Under the pieces are notes generated by a model. That model had not been told where the DNA came from. It made no database searches and was given only the letters and a program-made list of their open reading frames with translations. From Boswellia sacra (lineage: Eukaryota > Streptophyta > Magnoliopsida > Sapindales > Burseraceae), in contig SNVD02013132.1 of NCBI GenBank assembly GCA_013180625.2, positions 1 through 64,000 of the forward strand: 64,000 nt of DNA. The letters are read 5' to 3'. The stretch's first letter is position 1. Every line of letters starts with the position of its first letter. This document shows positions 12,459 through 24,862 of this stretch, in pieces. A program made the position numbers and the translations under genes.

Positions 12459-13703
12459 ATATTATCAATTTACCCCCTGAAGTTAAGTGAAAATACAAAG
12501 TCTCCCTTGCAAGATTTGAAACTACAAATTGACCCCTGATTTTTGAATTCTGACGTTAAGTTAAACGAAGTAGGGGTATTATTGAAAATAAAACTCGTGT
12601 GATAAAAATTTAGGGATATTTAACAATTTACCCCCTGAGGTTAAAAGAAAATATAAATTCCCCCCTCCCGATGATAAAAATAATTAAAAAATTAGGATGA
12701 AAACAATAATAATTAAAAATATTTTAAACTTCATTGAATAAATAATAAAAAGTAAATTTGAACCAAATTGAACCACCTTAAATTTGAGCTTCAGTTAATA
12801 AACCCAAATTAGGTGGTGGCGAGTTCTAATAGGGGAGAGAGAGGAGGAATTAGTGACAGAAGCAATTTCGTCAATGAAGAGAAGGAAACAACGATCATGG
12901 GGGTGGTAATTCGTGTCATGTGTGTCAACCCATTTAATTATTTGTGACAAAACATGAAAAGCGGATTCGATACGGTTATTAAATATGTCACCCATTTGTT
13001 GTAATCGTGTCATATTTAATTAATATAATTTACTTCATTGTTTAATATAATGCATAGTATATCATATTCTATATATTTATATCAATTAAATTATTCTTAG
13101 AATATAAATAATTGTTAGTATAAAAAATTATTAAAATCATTACAATTTACTATTACGTAAATTAATTTACTTTATAATATAAAATTTTTAATTTTATAAT
13201 ATATATGTTGTAAGAAGGTAAAAATTATATCATTAAATGAGCTTGCATGTTAATGATTGACAAGATATATTTAACTATTCATATCATTAAACTGGTTGGC
13301 GTGTCGAACACCCTCAACATAAATTCGACCCATTTATTAATCGTGTGCCGTGTTCGTATCGTATTCGTGTCATGTTCGTGTGCCATGATTCAAATCGCCA
13401 TTCCTAGATGATGGCGATGTGGGGGGAAGATTTGGTGAAGCACTAAGGATAGATGGTGGAGATTGCTGGTAAAGGGGAGACAGAATGGGTATTGATGGCG
13501 GTGTGGGGGAAATTTGTATTTTTGCTTAATCTCAGGCGGTAAATTGTTAATATCAAATGATCGAACATGAGGTTATTTTGATAAAATTGTAAAGAATTTT
13601 TTCTCTATCCTCATTTTCTGTTTAATTTAACGTCAGAATTTAAAAATTAGGGGGTAATTTATAATTTCAAATCTTGCAAGAGGGAATTTGTATTTTCTTT
13701 TTT
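12459..13703. mobile_element. Nested pair of TIR elements (MITE, MULE-like)
   Basis: The outer left arm (12459-12560; contains TTTACCCCCTGAAGTTAAGT and CTTGCAAGATTTGAAACTAC) is matched in reverse complement by 13600-13700. An inner pair, 12605-12670 and 13490-13555, uses the same AATTTACCCCCTGAGGTTA-type terminus. The right outer end is cut by the LINE at 13704. The middle (12880-13400) carries decayed GTCGTGTTCG-type words of a hAT-like remnant. No protein domain is present. Confidence 0.6.
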
Positions 13704-14645
13704 GGAAAAAGTTACTATTCACATAAAAGAAAAAGTGAATGTACAAGATACGAGGGGTAACCCCAAGAAGAGTACCTAATACTCACAATTCCAAACAGGA
13801 AATACTAATGCCCAAGGGCCCAAAACAAAACAACCTAAACAAGAGAGTCAAAGGCCCAATCAAATAGAAAAAAAGGCGTACAGGCCCAAACCAACCACAA
13901 CTAAACCAATAGCAAAACAAAGTCCAAGAATAAAGTTAATTATGCAGACCCCATATGACACAAAGCTGAGGAGTGATTGCATACTTGGCCTCCAAGGCTA
14001 GAAGCCGGGAACGAACCAAGTCAAAAGTCTCATCAGTCACCTAACGACAAGTCCGATGTCGCTGTTGATACATACGATCATTCCTTTCATACCAAAGAGA
14101 ATAAATCGTTGCAGAGAAGACCAAACGTGCAAGGATATGTCCAAAATTCTTCCTGCCCTGGAGATGCAGAGAAACCCATTGGAGCAAGGATGTCCAACAA
14201 AAGGATGGCCAAACAACGAGAGTCTTAGCTGAAATCTCCCCTCAAACAGAAGATGAGAAAGGACATCTAAAGAAAAGATGGTCATGGGTCTCATTTGTTG
14301 AAACACAGAGAACACAGCTTGAAGATTGTAAGATACCATGACGTTGTAGTCGATCCATAGTACGAAGCCGACCCAAAGAGGCAAGCCAAAGAATAAAAGA
14401 GTGTCTTGGGACATGGCCAGGGAACCAGAGAAGATGATAAAGAGTGTTCACCGGTCGCCTACTCCGTAACAATTCCCATGCGGAGCCAATAGAGAAAATA
14501 CCTGAGGTATGGCCCTTCCAAACAACATGATCAGGAGCCCCCATCGTAGGTCGGATGCTGACTGAGTCCCAAATCAACCTAAGGGCCTGACCTCCATCAG
14601 GAAAAGCCCAGTCCCCATTTTGAATAATGTCTGAGACCCATATGT
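13695..14645 (-). mobile_element. 5'-truncated LINE (L1 type), ORF2 C-terminus and 3' tail
   Basis: On the - strand the element ends in an A-rich tail at about 13695-13708. From 14577 down to 14243 an open frame encodes the zf-RVT region found after plant L1 reverse transcriptases: HVVWKGHTSGIFSIGSAWEL, WFPGHVPRHSFILWLASLGR, CVLCVSTNETHDHLFFRCPF. The zinc-binding cysteines and histidine are visible. A TGA follows, and the homologous reading continues in frame to about 13980. The 3' tail (GTAACTTTTTCCAAAAAA) resembles that of the LINE at 61873-64000, so both belong to one family. The rest of ORF2 and all of ORF1 are absent, as usual for incomplete reverse transcription. Confidence 0.8.
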
Positions 14646-14908
14646 ATATAATAAATTTACTTTGCTACCTTCATGTATATATAGACTCTTTTTTCTTTTA
14701 AAAGAAAAGACAAATAGTTACAAACAAAACAATAGTGAGAGCTTTAGCTCACTCGAAGAAAAAAAAATTGCTTACACCCTTGTATATGATATGTTATAGA
14801 TGGATAGATATTGTGGTTTGTGAAGCTTGATTTATTGATTTTTTAATTTGGTTTGGATTTATAACATTATTATTTCAGTGCATACGCATATAACTTGACA
14901 ATTTGATC
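14646..14908. other. Short AT-rich spacer
   Basis: No feature was recognised between the LINE fragment and the 5' LTR of the copia element. Confidence 0.5.
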
Positions 14909-15720
14909 TGTTAGGACAATGCCACATGGATTGCCATGTATCCTTGTCAATCTATGTGGTACTAATGTGTTGGCATTTTGAGAGAAAACAAATCTTCTGA
15001 TACTTATTACTTATTGCTTTCTTGTTTTAATAGATTCAGTTAAGTGTTACATAACTGGATAATATATTCTAGGATATAGATTTGGATTAGGAAAGTTTTT
15101 ATTCTAATCTCACTTTAAGAAAAGATATATATTATGATTATTAGTCAATATCCTAATGTGATTTAGTTTTCCTATATCTTCAAGATTTTCAAGATAATAA
15201 ATGATTTTTTAAGATCTTGAAGAATCTTTGTTCAATAAGGAAAGTTTTCAGGATGTGTATATTAAGAAGATTTTAGTTTATGTTTAATTATTGTTTTTAT
15301 GTGCAAGCTATTTTGATTACTTAAGTAGTGATAAGATTTGATACTTATCACAAGTGTGATAGTCAGTTGGGTTTGATTATTTTTTTGGGCAAACTATGAT
15401 ACCATTTGAGAGGGATCCAAATTATTGAAATTGCAGCAAGTAAGAAAGTTGGTTACTATGGCCAGAGTTCTTTGTGATTGGAACGTTGTTTATATAGGAT
15501 AGGTAAGTGTGAGTGCATAGCGAGTTCATCAACTATAAAGTCATAGTCCTTATAAGCGTAAACATCATAGTGAATTGTAGCTTAACTGCCCATGGATGAA
15601 GGCTTGTCTATGCTAAACCACGTAAAACTCTTCTATGCAATTTTTAATTATGTCTATTTCATTTTACTTAACTGCTTTAGATTTGTTTGACGTAACTAGA
15701 TATGTGCTTCAAAACTAACA
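14909..15720 (+). repeat. 5' LTR of the Sirevirus-type element
   Basis: 812 bp, starting TGTTAGGACAATGCC and ending CAAAACTAACA. It is clearly homologous along its length to 27101-27919, with scattered substitutions implying an old insertion. Confidence 0.9.
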
Positions 15721-15722
15721 AT

Positions 15723-15739
15723 TGGTATTAGAGCAGAGC
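15723..15739 (+). other. Primer-binding site (initiator tRNA-Met)
   Basis: TGGTATTAGAGCAGAGC lies two bases after the 5' LTR. It matches the canonical TGGTATCAGAGC complement of plant initiator tRNA-Met with one substitution. Confidence 0.85.
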
Positions 15740-15780
15740 ATTAATATACTTATGTAGATACTGTCATTGTCCTTAAAGCT

Positions 15781-17500
15781 ATGGACTTTCATAAGCACAA
15801 ATGGTCAATTAGTCATCGACCTCTTCTCAATAATCAAGAAGGTGTAAGAGTTGTGAAGGAGGAATCAGCTTGGAATCAACAAGACTATGATGCAGCATTG
15901 TGGAATTCCAAAGCCATTCATTCCTTTTCAATATTGTCAATCCTAAGGCATTTAGTGTCGTCTCTTCCTGCACATAAACCAAAGATGCTTGGGAGAGACT
16001 TCAAAATAAATATGAAGGGACTGCATCCGTTAAGAGAACTAAAACTATTATGCTTGCCTCTCAGTTTGACAAAATCAAAATGCAAGAAGATGAGACATCT
16101 TCGAAATTCTATGCAAGATTGTGTGAGATTACAAATGCTGCAGCCTTGTTGGGAAAAACATATAGTGATTCGAATGTGGTTTTGAAGATTCTCAGAGCTT
16201 TGCCATAAAAATATCAGGCCAAAGCCACAATTGTTGTTGATACTCAAAACCTTGATAAGCCAAAAAGTGATGAGTTATTGGGATCATTACAGTCATATAA
16301 GATAACCTTCATGCCACAAATCTAAGAGAACAAGCGCATTGCATTCGTTGCCTTATCATCAATAGAAGAGAATGATGAAAATGCATAAAATTCAGATGAT
16401 CAAGATGTAGCTTTAATGATAAGAAACCTTAAGAAATTTATCAAGAAGAATTCCAAACAATAAAAAAGAATCAGTTCAAAGGCCAGAAAGTGGAGAAAAA
16501 TATAGCTAATTTCAAGATGTTCAACAAGGAACCAGAGAAGAAACGACAAGTACAGTGTTTTGAATGTTCAAGATTTCACGTTCAATGACTTTGAAGGCAA
16601 TGCAAATGAACAAGAGCAGCAAAATATTTACATTGTATTTATTGCATTAGCATCAAACAAAGGAAAGGGAGTCATGCATGATATTACTGAATCAACAATT
16701 ACAGAGGTAACTAAGGATGTTAATACAAAATCTGCTATTGATCTAACTTATCATGAAGAATTCAAGAACTTACAATGATCTTAATCATGCATGGGAAACC
16801 CAAGTTCAAAAGAATAAGGAAAATGAAAAGAGAGTTTAGGAGCTCATAAAACTAGTTGAAATTATGACATATAGAATGGTGTTTTTGGAAGAAAGTGTCC
16901 TTGAACTTGAAGCACTCGTTGAGAAACTGAAATTAAAGCTGATTGAGAAGGATGAGATCATAAAGGAACACAAAGCCTCTATTCAGTTTTTGTCAAAAAG
17001 AACCAAGAAGATAGATGAAATTCTGGTCCAAAATAGAAATAGTAACATCAAGCCTGGATTGGGTTTTGAAGCTCACAACCAAGCATCTACTTCAAAAACC
17101 ACCTTTGTGAAAGCATCTAGATTAAAAACTTCACAGATTCAGAGTCTTCAACAAAGTCAGAATCATCAAGGTCTAACATCTCGAGCAAATCAGGAAAAGA
17201 TTCACAAAAGTTAGGTAAAGAAATTCTGAGTTCAGGTAAAAGCTCTTCATCCAAAAGTTTTCATAATGCATCATCACATGCTGTTAAATCTACAGTGTCT
17301 GTTACTAGAAAATTTGTGTCAACATGTTACCTTTGTGGCATTAAGAGACATATTAATCCTAGATGTTATAAACTAAGCAATTTACTGTATGAACAACAAC
17401 ATATGCAGTCACATACACACTGCATAAGCCGTCACATAAAGCACAACAAAACCGGGTCAAAAAGAACACAGATAAATTTAATGTTGCTTTATCTATTTTG
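15781..17500 (+). pseudogene. gag of the Sirevirus-type element, broken
   Basis: It starts 41 bases after the primer site with MDFHKHKWS. The first 60 codons and then, after a frameshift near 15955, the block AWERLQNKYEGTASVKRTK ... FDKIKMQEDE ... ILRALP ... LLGSLQSY form the UBN2/retrotran gag domain in the version typical of Sireviruses. Downstream (16864-17214) is a lysine/glutamate-rich coiled-coil segment (LEALVEKLKLKLIEKDEI). It is followed by a CCHC zinc knuckle, CYLCGIKRHINPRC (CX2CX4HX4C, near 17325-17370). Several in-frame stops (for example after LRALP and at 16323) break the ORF. The intact protein would form the particle shell. Confidence 0.85.
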
Positions 17501-17554
17501 AATATATTTACTAACGATTCTTAGTACTTTGAATATATTTACTATGCAAAAAGA

Positions 17555-18700
17555 ATTATGACAGGTAATAAAAAGTTGCTAAAAAATTTTAAATTATGCA
17601 AGCAAGCTTCAATCACATCTGGAGATTGTGCTAAAAGTAAAGTCATAGGTAAAGGTACATTGTGTATTGTTGGTTTACCTGAGCTCACTTATGTTCTATA
17701 TATTGAGGGTCTTAAAGCTGATTTACTATTGAGTTTAATAAGAATAAATGCATGGTTCTTAATTCTGACAAGAATTGCATGCAAAAAAGTAGTAGGTCTA
17801 ATGAAAATTATTATTTACTAACTATACTAAATGCATTGCATGCTACGACTTCTAAGATTGAATTATAGCATCAAAAACTTGGTCAATTGAATTATAAAGA
17901 CTTAGCTAAACTAACAAAAATTGATGCAGTTAGAGGAATGCCCAAGTTTGAACACAAACCTGACTTTGTTTGTGGTCCTTGCTATAAAGGTAAGCAAATT
18001 AAGAGTTCACATGGTTCTAATTCTTTTCTTAGTACCTCAAAGATTCTTGAATTGCTTCATATAGATCTCATGGATCCAATGTAAGTTCAAAGCATTACAC
18101 GGAAAAGATATGTTTTTGCTTGTGTTAATGACTATCCAAGGTATACTTGGGTAGATTTTGTTAAAGAAAAATCTGATACACTTGATGTATTTAGAAACTT
18201 GTGTGTCAGGTTAGAGACTAAACAAAACAGAAACATTGGGAGGATTGTCGAAATTAGAAGTAACTATGGAAAGGAATTTGAGAATGAAAGTTATGCAGAC
18301 TTTTGCAAACTTCATGGTATCACTCATGAATTTTCTGCTCCAAAGACTCATGAGTAGAATGGAGTGCTAGAGAGAAAGAATAGAACATTACAAGAAATGG
18401 CTCGAGCGATGTTGAATAGTAAGAGGATTACAAAAGGGTTAGACATAAAGGCAATCAACACAGCATGCTACATCATTAATAGAGTTTTCTTAAGGCTAGG
18501 AACTTGTCAAACAACTTATGAGCTACAGAAAAAGAGAAAACCTAACCTTAAATACTTTCATATTTTTGGTTGTAAGTGTTATATTCTTAATGACAAATGT
18601 CAACTTGGTAAATTTGATAAAAAGTGATGATATAATGTTTATTGGTTATTCTTTGAATAGCAAAACATATAGATATGAGAACTGAGAACATGATGGAATC
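17555..18700 (+). pseudogene. pol: protease remnant and integrase, broken
   Basis: A short protease trace (MTGNKK at 17558, then ADLLLS) precedes the integrase. The zinc-binding HHCC module is visible (HQKLGQLN about 17870; CGPCYKGK about 17970). The catalytic core begins with LLHIDLMDP (first Asp retained). The second position reads SNYGKEFEN, with Asn where the family has Asp. Glu is present in NGVLERKNRTLQEMARAML, preceded by TAG at the usual Gln. The GKFDKK motif ends the integrase. The loss of the second acidic residue plus stops at 18082 and 18356 make it inactive. Confidence 0.85.
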
Positions 18701-19465
18701 TACTAATGTTGCATTTGATGACTGTGATAATTATGAAGATTACTTATAAGACAACATCGTTGAAAATTTTTTAGTTTTTGCTGATAGAGATAAACCAAAA
18801 TTTGTAGAAATCTAATACTAGTCACACAAAATGATTCTACAGAAGTGAAGACACATGAGACTGAAGTACCTGATAGTGTTGATTTGAATAGAGATGAAAT
18901 CAGAATTGTTGACAAGAATAGGGATTCCCAAACTTGGATTCAAAAGGTACATCCTACCATTTTTGTCATTGGAAGTCCAGAAGCAAGGTAAGGAATCATG
19001 TGGGTTTTCATGGTATGTGTCACTTGTTAAACCTAAGACTGTTAATGATGCACTTAAGGAAGATGTTTGGATTCAAGCCATGCAAAATGAGCTGAATCAA
19101 TTAGAAAGAAATAAAGTTTGCATTTTTAGTTCCCAGACCTGTAAACACTAATTTTATTGGAATTAAATGGATCTTTAAGAATAAGAGTGATAAAAATGGG
19201 CAAGTGATTAGGAATAAAGCTAGACTAGTTGCTCAAGGGTATACACAATTTGAGGGAATTGCTTTTGATGAGACCTTTGCACCTGTGGCTAGACTAGAAT
19301 CTATTTGTGTTGCTTGTTATTGCTTGTTTATTAAATTTCAAACTTTTTTCAAATAAATGTTAAAACAGCTTTTTTCTATGGTATTTTAAATAAGGAAACT
19401 TTTGTTAAGCAACCTAAAGGCTTTGTAGATCCTAAACATCCCACTTATGTTTACAAACTGCAAAA

Positions 19466-21279
19466 TGTTAGCCCTAAGGCTACATATAATTTTGATGATA
19501 ACAATACACATTGATTCATTGAGATTTACTAATATGTTTATTTATGTACAAGAATAAAATCATTGAAATAATTGTAAAATCAAGAAAAGGCTTATTAAAA
19601 TGAAGTATTGAAGCTAAGGAGAAGACTATATGTTAAAGGCACCAAAGTTTAAGGTCTAACTCAAGGAATGTGACACATAAGCAATGTTCAATCAATTGGT
19701 CATATATCTCTCTACAAATGTCCAAATGATGTAATTCTTGATCTTTGGAAAGATTACTCAATTTCTAAGAATTTATATGTTTTAAAGAAATTCAAATTTC
19801 AAGTGCAAGGTTGTCCAAATCATCATGCAAGTTGAAAGACGAATAGAAGCAGCTAACATGAGTACCGAATACTATTTTAGACATATGTTAATGGGTCACA
19901 TTTTATATGTTTTGAAGAAATTCAAATTTATACTATCTTATGGAATTAGAAAGATAATTTAATGGGTCACATTTTATATGTTTTGAAGAAATTCAAATTT
20001 CAAACGGAAGGCCAACATAATTGACATGAAATTCGGTGGACTGACACAAGGAAGAAAAATCAACTCACATGAGCACCAAATGGTTTTTTGTCCATATCTT
20101 GAGCTAGAGATATCAAAATGACTTGATTCTTATGGCATTGGAAAGATAACTTAATGAGGCACATTTCATATGTTTTGAAGAAATTCAAATTTCAAATGGA
20201 AGGCCAACATAATTGACATGAAATTTGGTGGACTGACACAAGGAAGAAAAATCAACTCACATGAGCACCAAATGGTGTTTTAGACATATTTTGAGATAGA
20301 GATATCCAAATGACTTGTTTCTTGATGCGTTGGAAAGCTTATTCAAATGTGCAGATCTTTTATGTTTTGCAGATTTTTAAATTTCAAACGAAACTTTGAC
20401 AAAAATGGCAAACAAAATTACAGCTTTTATGGTGGGCAGAAAATTTGGAGTTGGTGTCTTCACTTGATTAAGTTCATCCCATTTGCCTATAAAAGGAGCC
20501 CTTCTCCCATGCATTCAATAAGAATCCATCAAGCAACAAAGTAAAAGAAATATCAAGTTTAGAGAGTTTTAATATTCTTTATCTACTCTTTGAAGAGTGT
20601 TATACTTTTGTTGTAAAAATTTTTCTTTGTTCTTGTATTATGGTGAGAGTGATATCTTCTTGTAAAGGATAATAGTTATCATTGAGAGAACTCTTGGTGT
20701 AGTGTTATCAAGAATTGAAGGAAGAAGCTTTGATGAGTTGTTCATCAAGAAGAACTCTTGGTGTGGTGTTATTAAGAGTTGAAGGAAGTTGCCTTGGTAA
20801 GATTGTTCATCAAGAAGAACTCTTGGTGTGGTGTTATCAAGGGTTGGAGGAAGTTACCTTGGTGAGGTTCTTCATCAAGAAGAACTCTTGGTGTGGTGTT
20901 ATCAAGTGTTGAAGAAAAAAGTCTTAGTGAGGTTGTTTATCAAGCAAGTTGTAAAGAATTCTACAACTTAGTGGAAAGCCTAGCTTGTAGAGCTAGGAGC
21001 CCGTAGACGTAGGTAAGGTTTGTCGAACCACGTAAATTGAGTTTGCACTCTCTCTATCCCTATCCTCTTTACATTTACTTGCACTTATAATTGTTCATTA
21101 TTGTTATTCTCTTGATTGCATCTTTGATAACTTCTATTTTCATCTTCTTTCACCTTTATTCTCAAAGAAAGAGTGAACTAATTTTGATCTTTCAAGAAAA
21201 GTTTTATAAATCCATTTTGATTAATAAAAACCCAATTCACACCAGCCCCCGCTCTTGGATTGCCATACCTGGGTCAACA
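19466..21279 (+). mobile_element. Solo LTR of family B inside reverse transcriptase
   Basis: 1814 bp, starting TGTTAGCCCTAAGG and ending CTGGGTCAACA. It is flanked on both sides by CAAAA (19461-19465 and 21280-21284), a perfect 5 bp duplication. The flanking reverse transcriptase reading continues across it. A TATAAAA box at 20488-20494 and a following leader give + orientation. The U3 part contains three to four copies of a roughly 180 bp unit (AAATTCAAATTTCAAA...GGTGGACTGACACAAGGAA). The 3' part contains a 65 bp tandem array. The second copy is at 54133-56030. The internal region was lost, presumably by LTR-LTR recombination. Confidence 0.95.
20690..20945 (+). repeat. 65 bp tandem array in LTR-B
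   Basis: The word AACTCTTGGTGTGGTGTTAT recurs every 65 bases (20753, 20818, 20883) with a diverged first unit at about 20690: about four units. The other copy of this LTR (54455-54800) has five to six, so the array changes in length between copies. Confidence 0.9.
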
Positions 21280-22073
21280 CAAAAGACTATATATGGTCTG
21301 AAAAAAGCTCTAAGAGCTTACTATGAAAGGCTTACATCTTTTCTCCTTGGTAAGGGATACACTAGAGGTAGCAATGACAAAACATTTTTCATAAAGCATG
21401 CATCTAAGTATTTTATTATGGCTCAAATCTTCGTTGATGATATAGTGCTTGGTTCTACACTTGATGATAAAACTAATGAGTTTGTTGAGCTTCTACAGGG
21501 AGAATTTAAGATGAGTATGGTAGGTGAACTGACATTTTTCCTTGGACTTCAAGTCAAACAGCTTAATGATGGCATTTTCATCTCTCAAACTAACTACGCA
21601 AAGAACTTAATAAAGAAATTTGAGATGGACAAGAGCAAAGTAATGAGGACAGCTATTGCTACCAATCTCAAACTGTCAAGAGACAATACAGGAAAAAATG
21701 TTGATCAAAGTCTGTACAGAAGCATGATTGGAAGCCTTTTGCATCTTACTACAAGTAGACCTGACATCAGTTTTAGTGTTAGTTTATATGAATGATTCTA
21801 GCTATGTCTGAAGGAACAACGTCTGGCAACAGTCAAAAGGATAATTAGGCATGTTAAAGGAATTAAAGAATACGAAATTTGGTTTTCTAAAGGCATAAAT
21901 TTATTCCTTCTAGGTTGCAGTTTACCCTTTGGTTGGCAATGTGGATGATAGAAAGAGTACTACAAGAGGGTGCTTCTATCTTGGGAACAACTCGGTAGAT
22001 TAGCACAGCAAGAAGCAAAATTTGATTTCTCTCTTTACAGCTAAAGCTGACACTTGATTTTTAGGCTCAATGA

Positions 22074-23922
22074 TGAAACACGAACGTGTGTTAAGCAATA
22101 TGAAATGCCCGAAGAGAGCCTTTGAAAGAAAAAAAAAAGTGTGAAAAGCCAAGGCACCAAAAAACCAATAACCAATTTTAAAAAATCATAGAAATTAATC
22201 TATAAAGAATCAGACAACGAATCATATACTGTTGTGATGCTATGGATGTCTAGGTTTTTTTTAGAAATTTATAGACTATAAATTCAATTTTTGTACAAAA
22301 AGTTATGATTGATTGAACACAACTAACTTAGAGTACACTGTTCACCGACGGCATTGTTCATGCCAAGCGAAACTGTTCATCTGGGTACTGTTCATCAGGA
22401 GTGTTCATCCGAATCCCACATTGGTTTTTTATCACTTTTTCACTCCAAGGAAAGCCTATATAAGCACACCTTGGTCAAACATCCTAGGACATCCAGAAAT
22501 CCTCTCTCTCTCCCTCTCTAGGGCACACTTGTAAGAATTCTAATGATTTATTTCTTGTCTAATATTTTTTGGGCATTTTATATTACTTTAAACCTGAAAA
22601 GTGTATGTCCTCAAAACAGTTCTCTCCTCTCCCTCCTCTTTTCTTATTTATTTTTCTTGCTTTAGAATAAACATGATTAGATTTATTTGTGCTTAGAATA
22701 AGCATGTTTAAGATTAATTTTAATGCTTATAAGCATGTTTAGGGGTTTTATGAATTGTTTACTCCTTTATTTGTTTTGCAAGGTGAAAATGTGTCTTGAG
22801 ACAAGTCTTCTTTTCTTTCTTTATTTAGAATCATGTTAGGAGCTTATTTTTTCTTTGCAAATGCTTGGAATCATACTTAGGAGCACGTGATTAGAATTAT
22901 GCTAGAAAGATTTACAATTGCTTTGAAGCATACTAGGAAATAGCATATAATAGGTTAAAATTATCATATTTACCCCTGATTCTTGAATTGGGCTAGAATA
23001 GCCATGTTTGACCATGTTTGACCATGATTGATATGATTAGGTTAGAAATGCCATGATTTATCATAATCACTATGAATAGGCTAGAATTGTCATGCTTAGG
23101 TAGAACTACCATGATAGAATTATTAAATCTAGGTCGAAGTGCCATGATTCTAGATTACGACTTTGTATTTTGATTAATTGATATAAATGAATGTATGAAT
23201 ATACTATGATTAGAAATATGATTCGGATGATGCCATGAAGTGATGATGGACTCACATTGATGGTGATGGATCATTACTTATAATGAATAAATGTATAAGT
23301 ATATGCTTGAAAAGGCTTAATAGACATTGAATAGACTCGCATATGATGGTGAGGAATTCATTATATATTGAGTCTCGAATTGATTATTTATATTTAATAT
23401 TTAAATGTATGATTTATGTGAATGAATGAATGTTATATTTGAAGTGCTAAAGTAGAATTTACTTTATTTTTGAAAAGCAATTTAATCATATCCCCTATTC
23501 CCTATGTTTGAAAGGATTTATAACTATATTCTCCTCCCTCTTTCTTTGTATGAATATATAACTGCTATGAATGAAATCACCTTACATGTCTTAAAGATGA
23601 TAAAATGAACAAATGTGCATAAAACGAACAACCTTAACTTGACTGTATAACAATATGAGATATTTTTATTTTGTATACCCTAATAGAGGCGGAATTTTGA
23701 TCTGGGCGGGTCGAATGACTCGTACCTAACTTTTCGAGCTTATCTCTGAAGGGATGATGGTAGTTTAGGTCTTGAAGCGGGGGATCAGATTGCCCTCACT
23801 CATTCCCAATTGAATAATTAGGTGGCAACTCCATTTCTCCAGACTTGCCTATGGCTCGTATATGTTCCCTTAAATCTCGAAAAAGGCTTTGATACAATGT
23901 CATAGTCGCAAACACTCTGCAT
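22074..23922 (+). mobile_element. Probable solo LTR (gypsy-like, family C) in RNase H
   Basis: About 1.85 kb of unrelated sequence splits the RNase H reading. It starts TGAAACACGAACGTG and is flanked by AATGA on both sides (22069-22073 and 23923-23927). A TATATAA box at 22457-22463 and the late phrase ATTAGGTGGCAACTCC, like the GGTGGCGACTCC seen near the 3' end of plant Ty3/gypsy LTRs, support an LTR in + orientation. The end is ...CTCTGCAT, not the usual CA, so the exact right border is uncertain. No coding frame inside is believable. Confidence 0.65.
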
Positions 23923-23995
23923 AATGAAAGCTCCGTTCACAGGCACTAGACTTATCAACATTTGAAAAGCTGATGAAGGGTATTGGTGTTTGCTT

Positions 23996-24862
23996 GTTGA
24001 TGAATGATCACTTGTGCAGTCATGTTTAAAATATCTAAAACATCATGAGATTTATTTTAACTTGGCATTCTATGAGCTGTCTATATTTATTTCATTGCAA
24101 TTTAATGTTGCCTTGATTAAGGAATTTTAATTGTAAATGCAGAAAGGGTTATATGTAAGTGTTGAGTAAAAGCCATCATTTGAAAACAATTCATGTGTAT
24201 CTAAGAAATATGCTTAGATTGCCCATTCAACAGGAAAAAGGCTACCACCATACATGTGTAAAGCCACTGTGTTTGTGTTTGATTTCAATTAAGATTAAGT
24301 TCTATGTATTTAGGGGATATGCTGAGATTGATCACTTAATTGAGTTTTGATTTATGTAAAAAATACAACATTCCAAAGGTGATTAATTATGTTGTTGTAG
24401 CTCTGAATATGCATTGTTAAAATGAATTATGTGCTGTCAGTATATCTTAGTCAAGACTATGGTAACTTGTTCGGTTATATTTTGTATGATTGCATGATTT
24501 AATTCTATGTCTGACTCAGCTAAATATCTGATTGGTTGTGTTCCACGTGTATAAGGTCTTTACATCAGCGAAAAAGGTTTGAATTTGAAATAATGCATTA
24601 GTGGCAAGACTTAATGGCTAGCAATCTCTGCATTTATGACATTCAAAGCCTAAATCTTTGTGATCTAGTTTCTCAAAATTTTTGAAAATTAAATCATGTT
24701 TTGAGGGGCAGTTTGAAATTGTGATTGTCCTAATTTTATTAGGATTCTTGGATAAGTAAAACTACTTTTTATTTTCAACTTTATCTCATCTTATTCCTTA
24801 TTCGAATTGAACTAAATATCTTCTGCTAGAGCTTTTTATTTTTACAACATTAGTTCACCACA
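23996..24862. other. Spacer between pol and the extra ORF of the copia element
   Basis: Non-coding AT-rich DNA within the retrotransposon. A 63 aa frame at 24159-24350 has no recognisable domain. Such a spacer before the env-like ORF is usual in Sireviruses. Confidence 0.5.

Larger units (their letters stand above)
19010..23995 (+). pseudogene. pol: reverse transcriptase and RNase H, split by two insertions
   Basis: The reverse transcriptase starts near 19020 (VNDALKEDVWIQAMQNEL) and continues with [27 protein letters not shown] and [12 protein letters not shown]. It is cut inside the TYVYKLQ...YGLKKALRAYYERL block by the solo LTR 19466-21279. It resumes at 21280 with the active-site block IFVDDIVLGST, MSMVGELTFFLGLQVKQ and SMIGSLLHLTTSRPDIS. 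RNase H follows (DDRKSTTRGCFYLGN, about 21945) and is interrupted by the insertion 22074-23922. It ends with ALDLSTFEKLMKGIG at about 23945. Around 40 residues between FLGSM and this end are missing even when the insertion is ignored, so a deletion also occurred. Confidence 0.85.

Noticed and set aside
22313..22534. 73-codon frame inside the RNase H insertion
   Set aside because: It lies over the TATA box and leader of a probable LTR and shows no domain.
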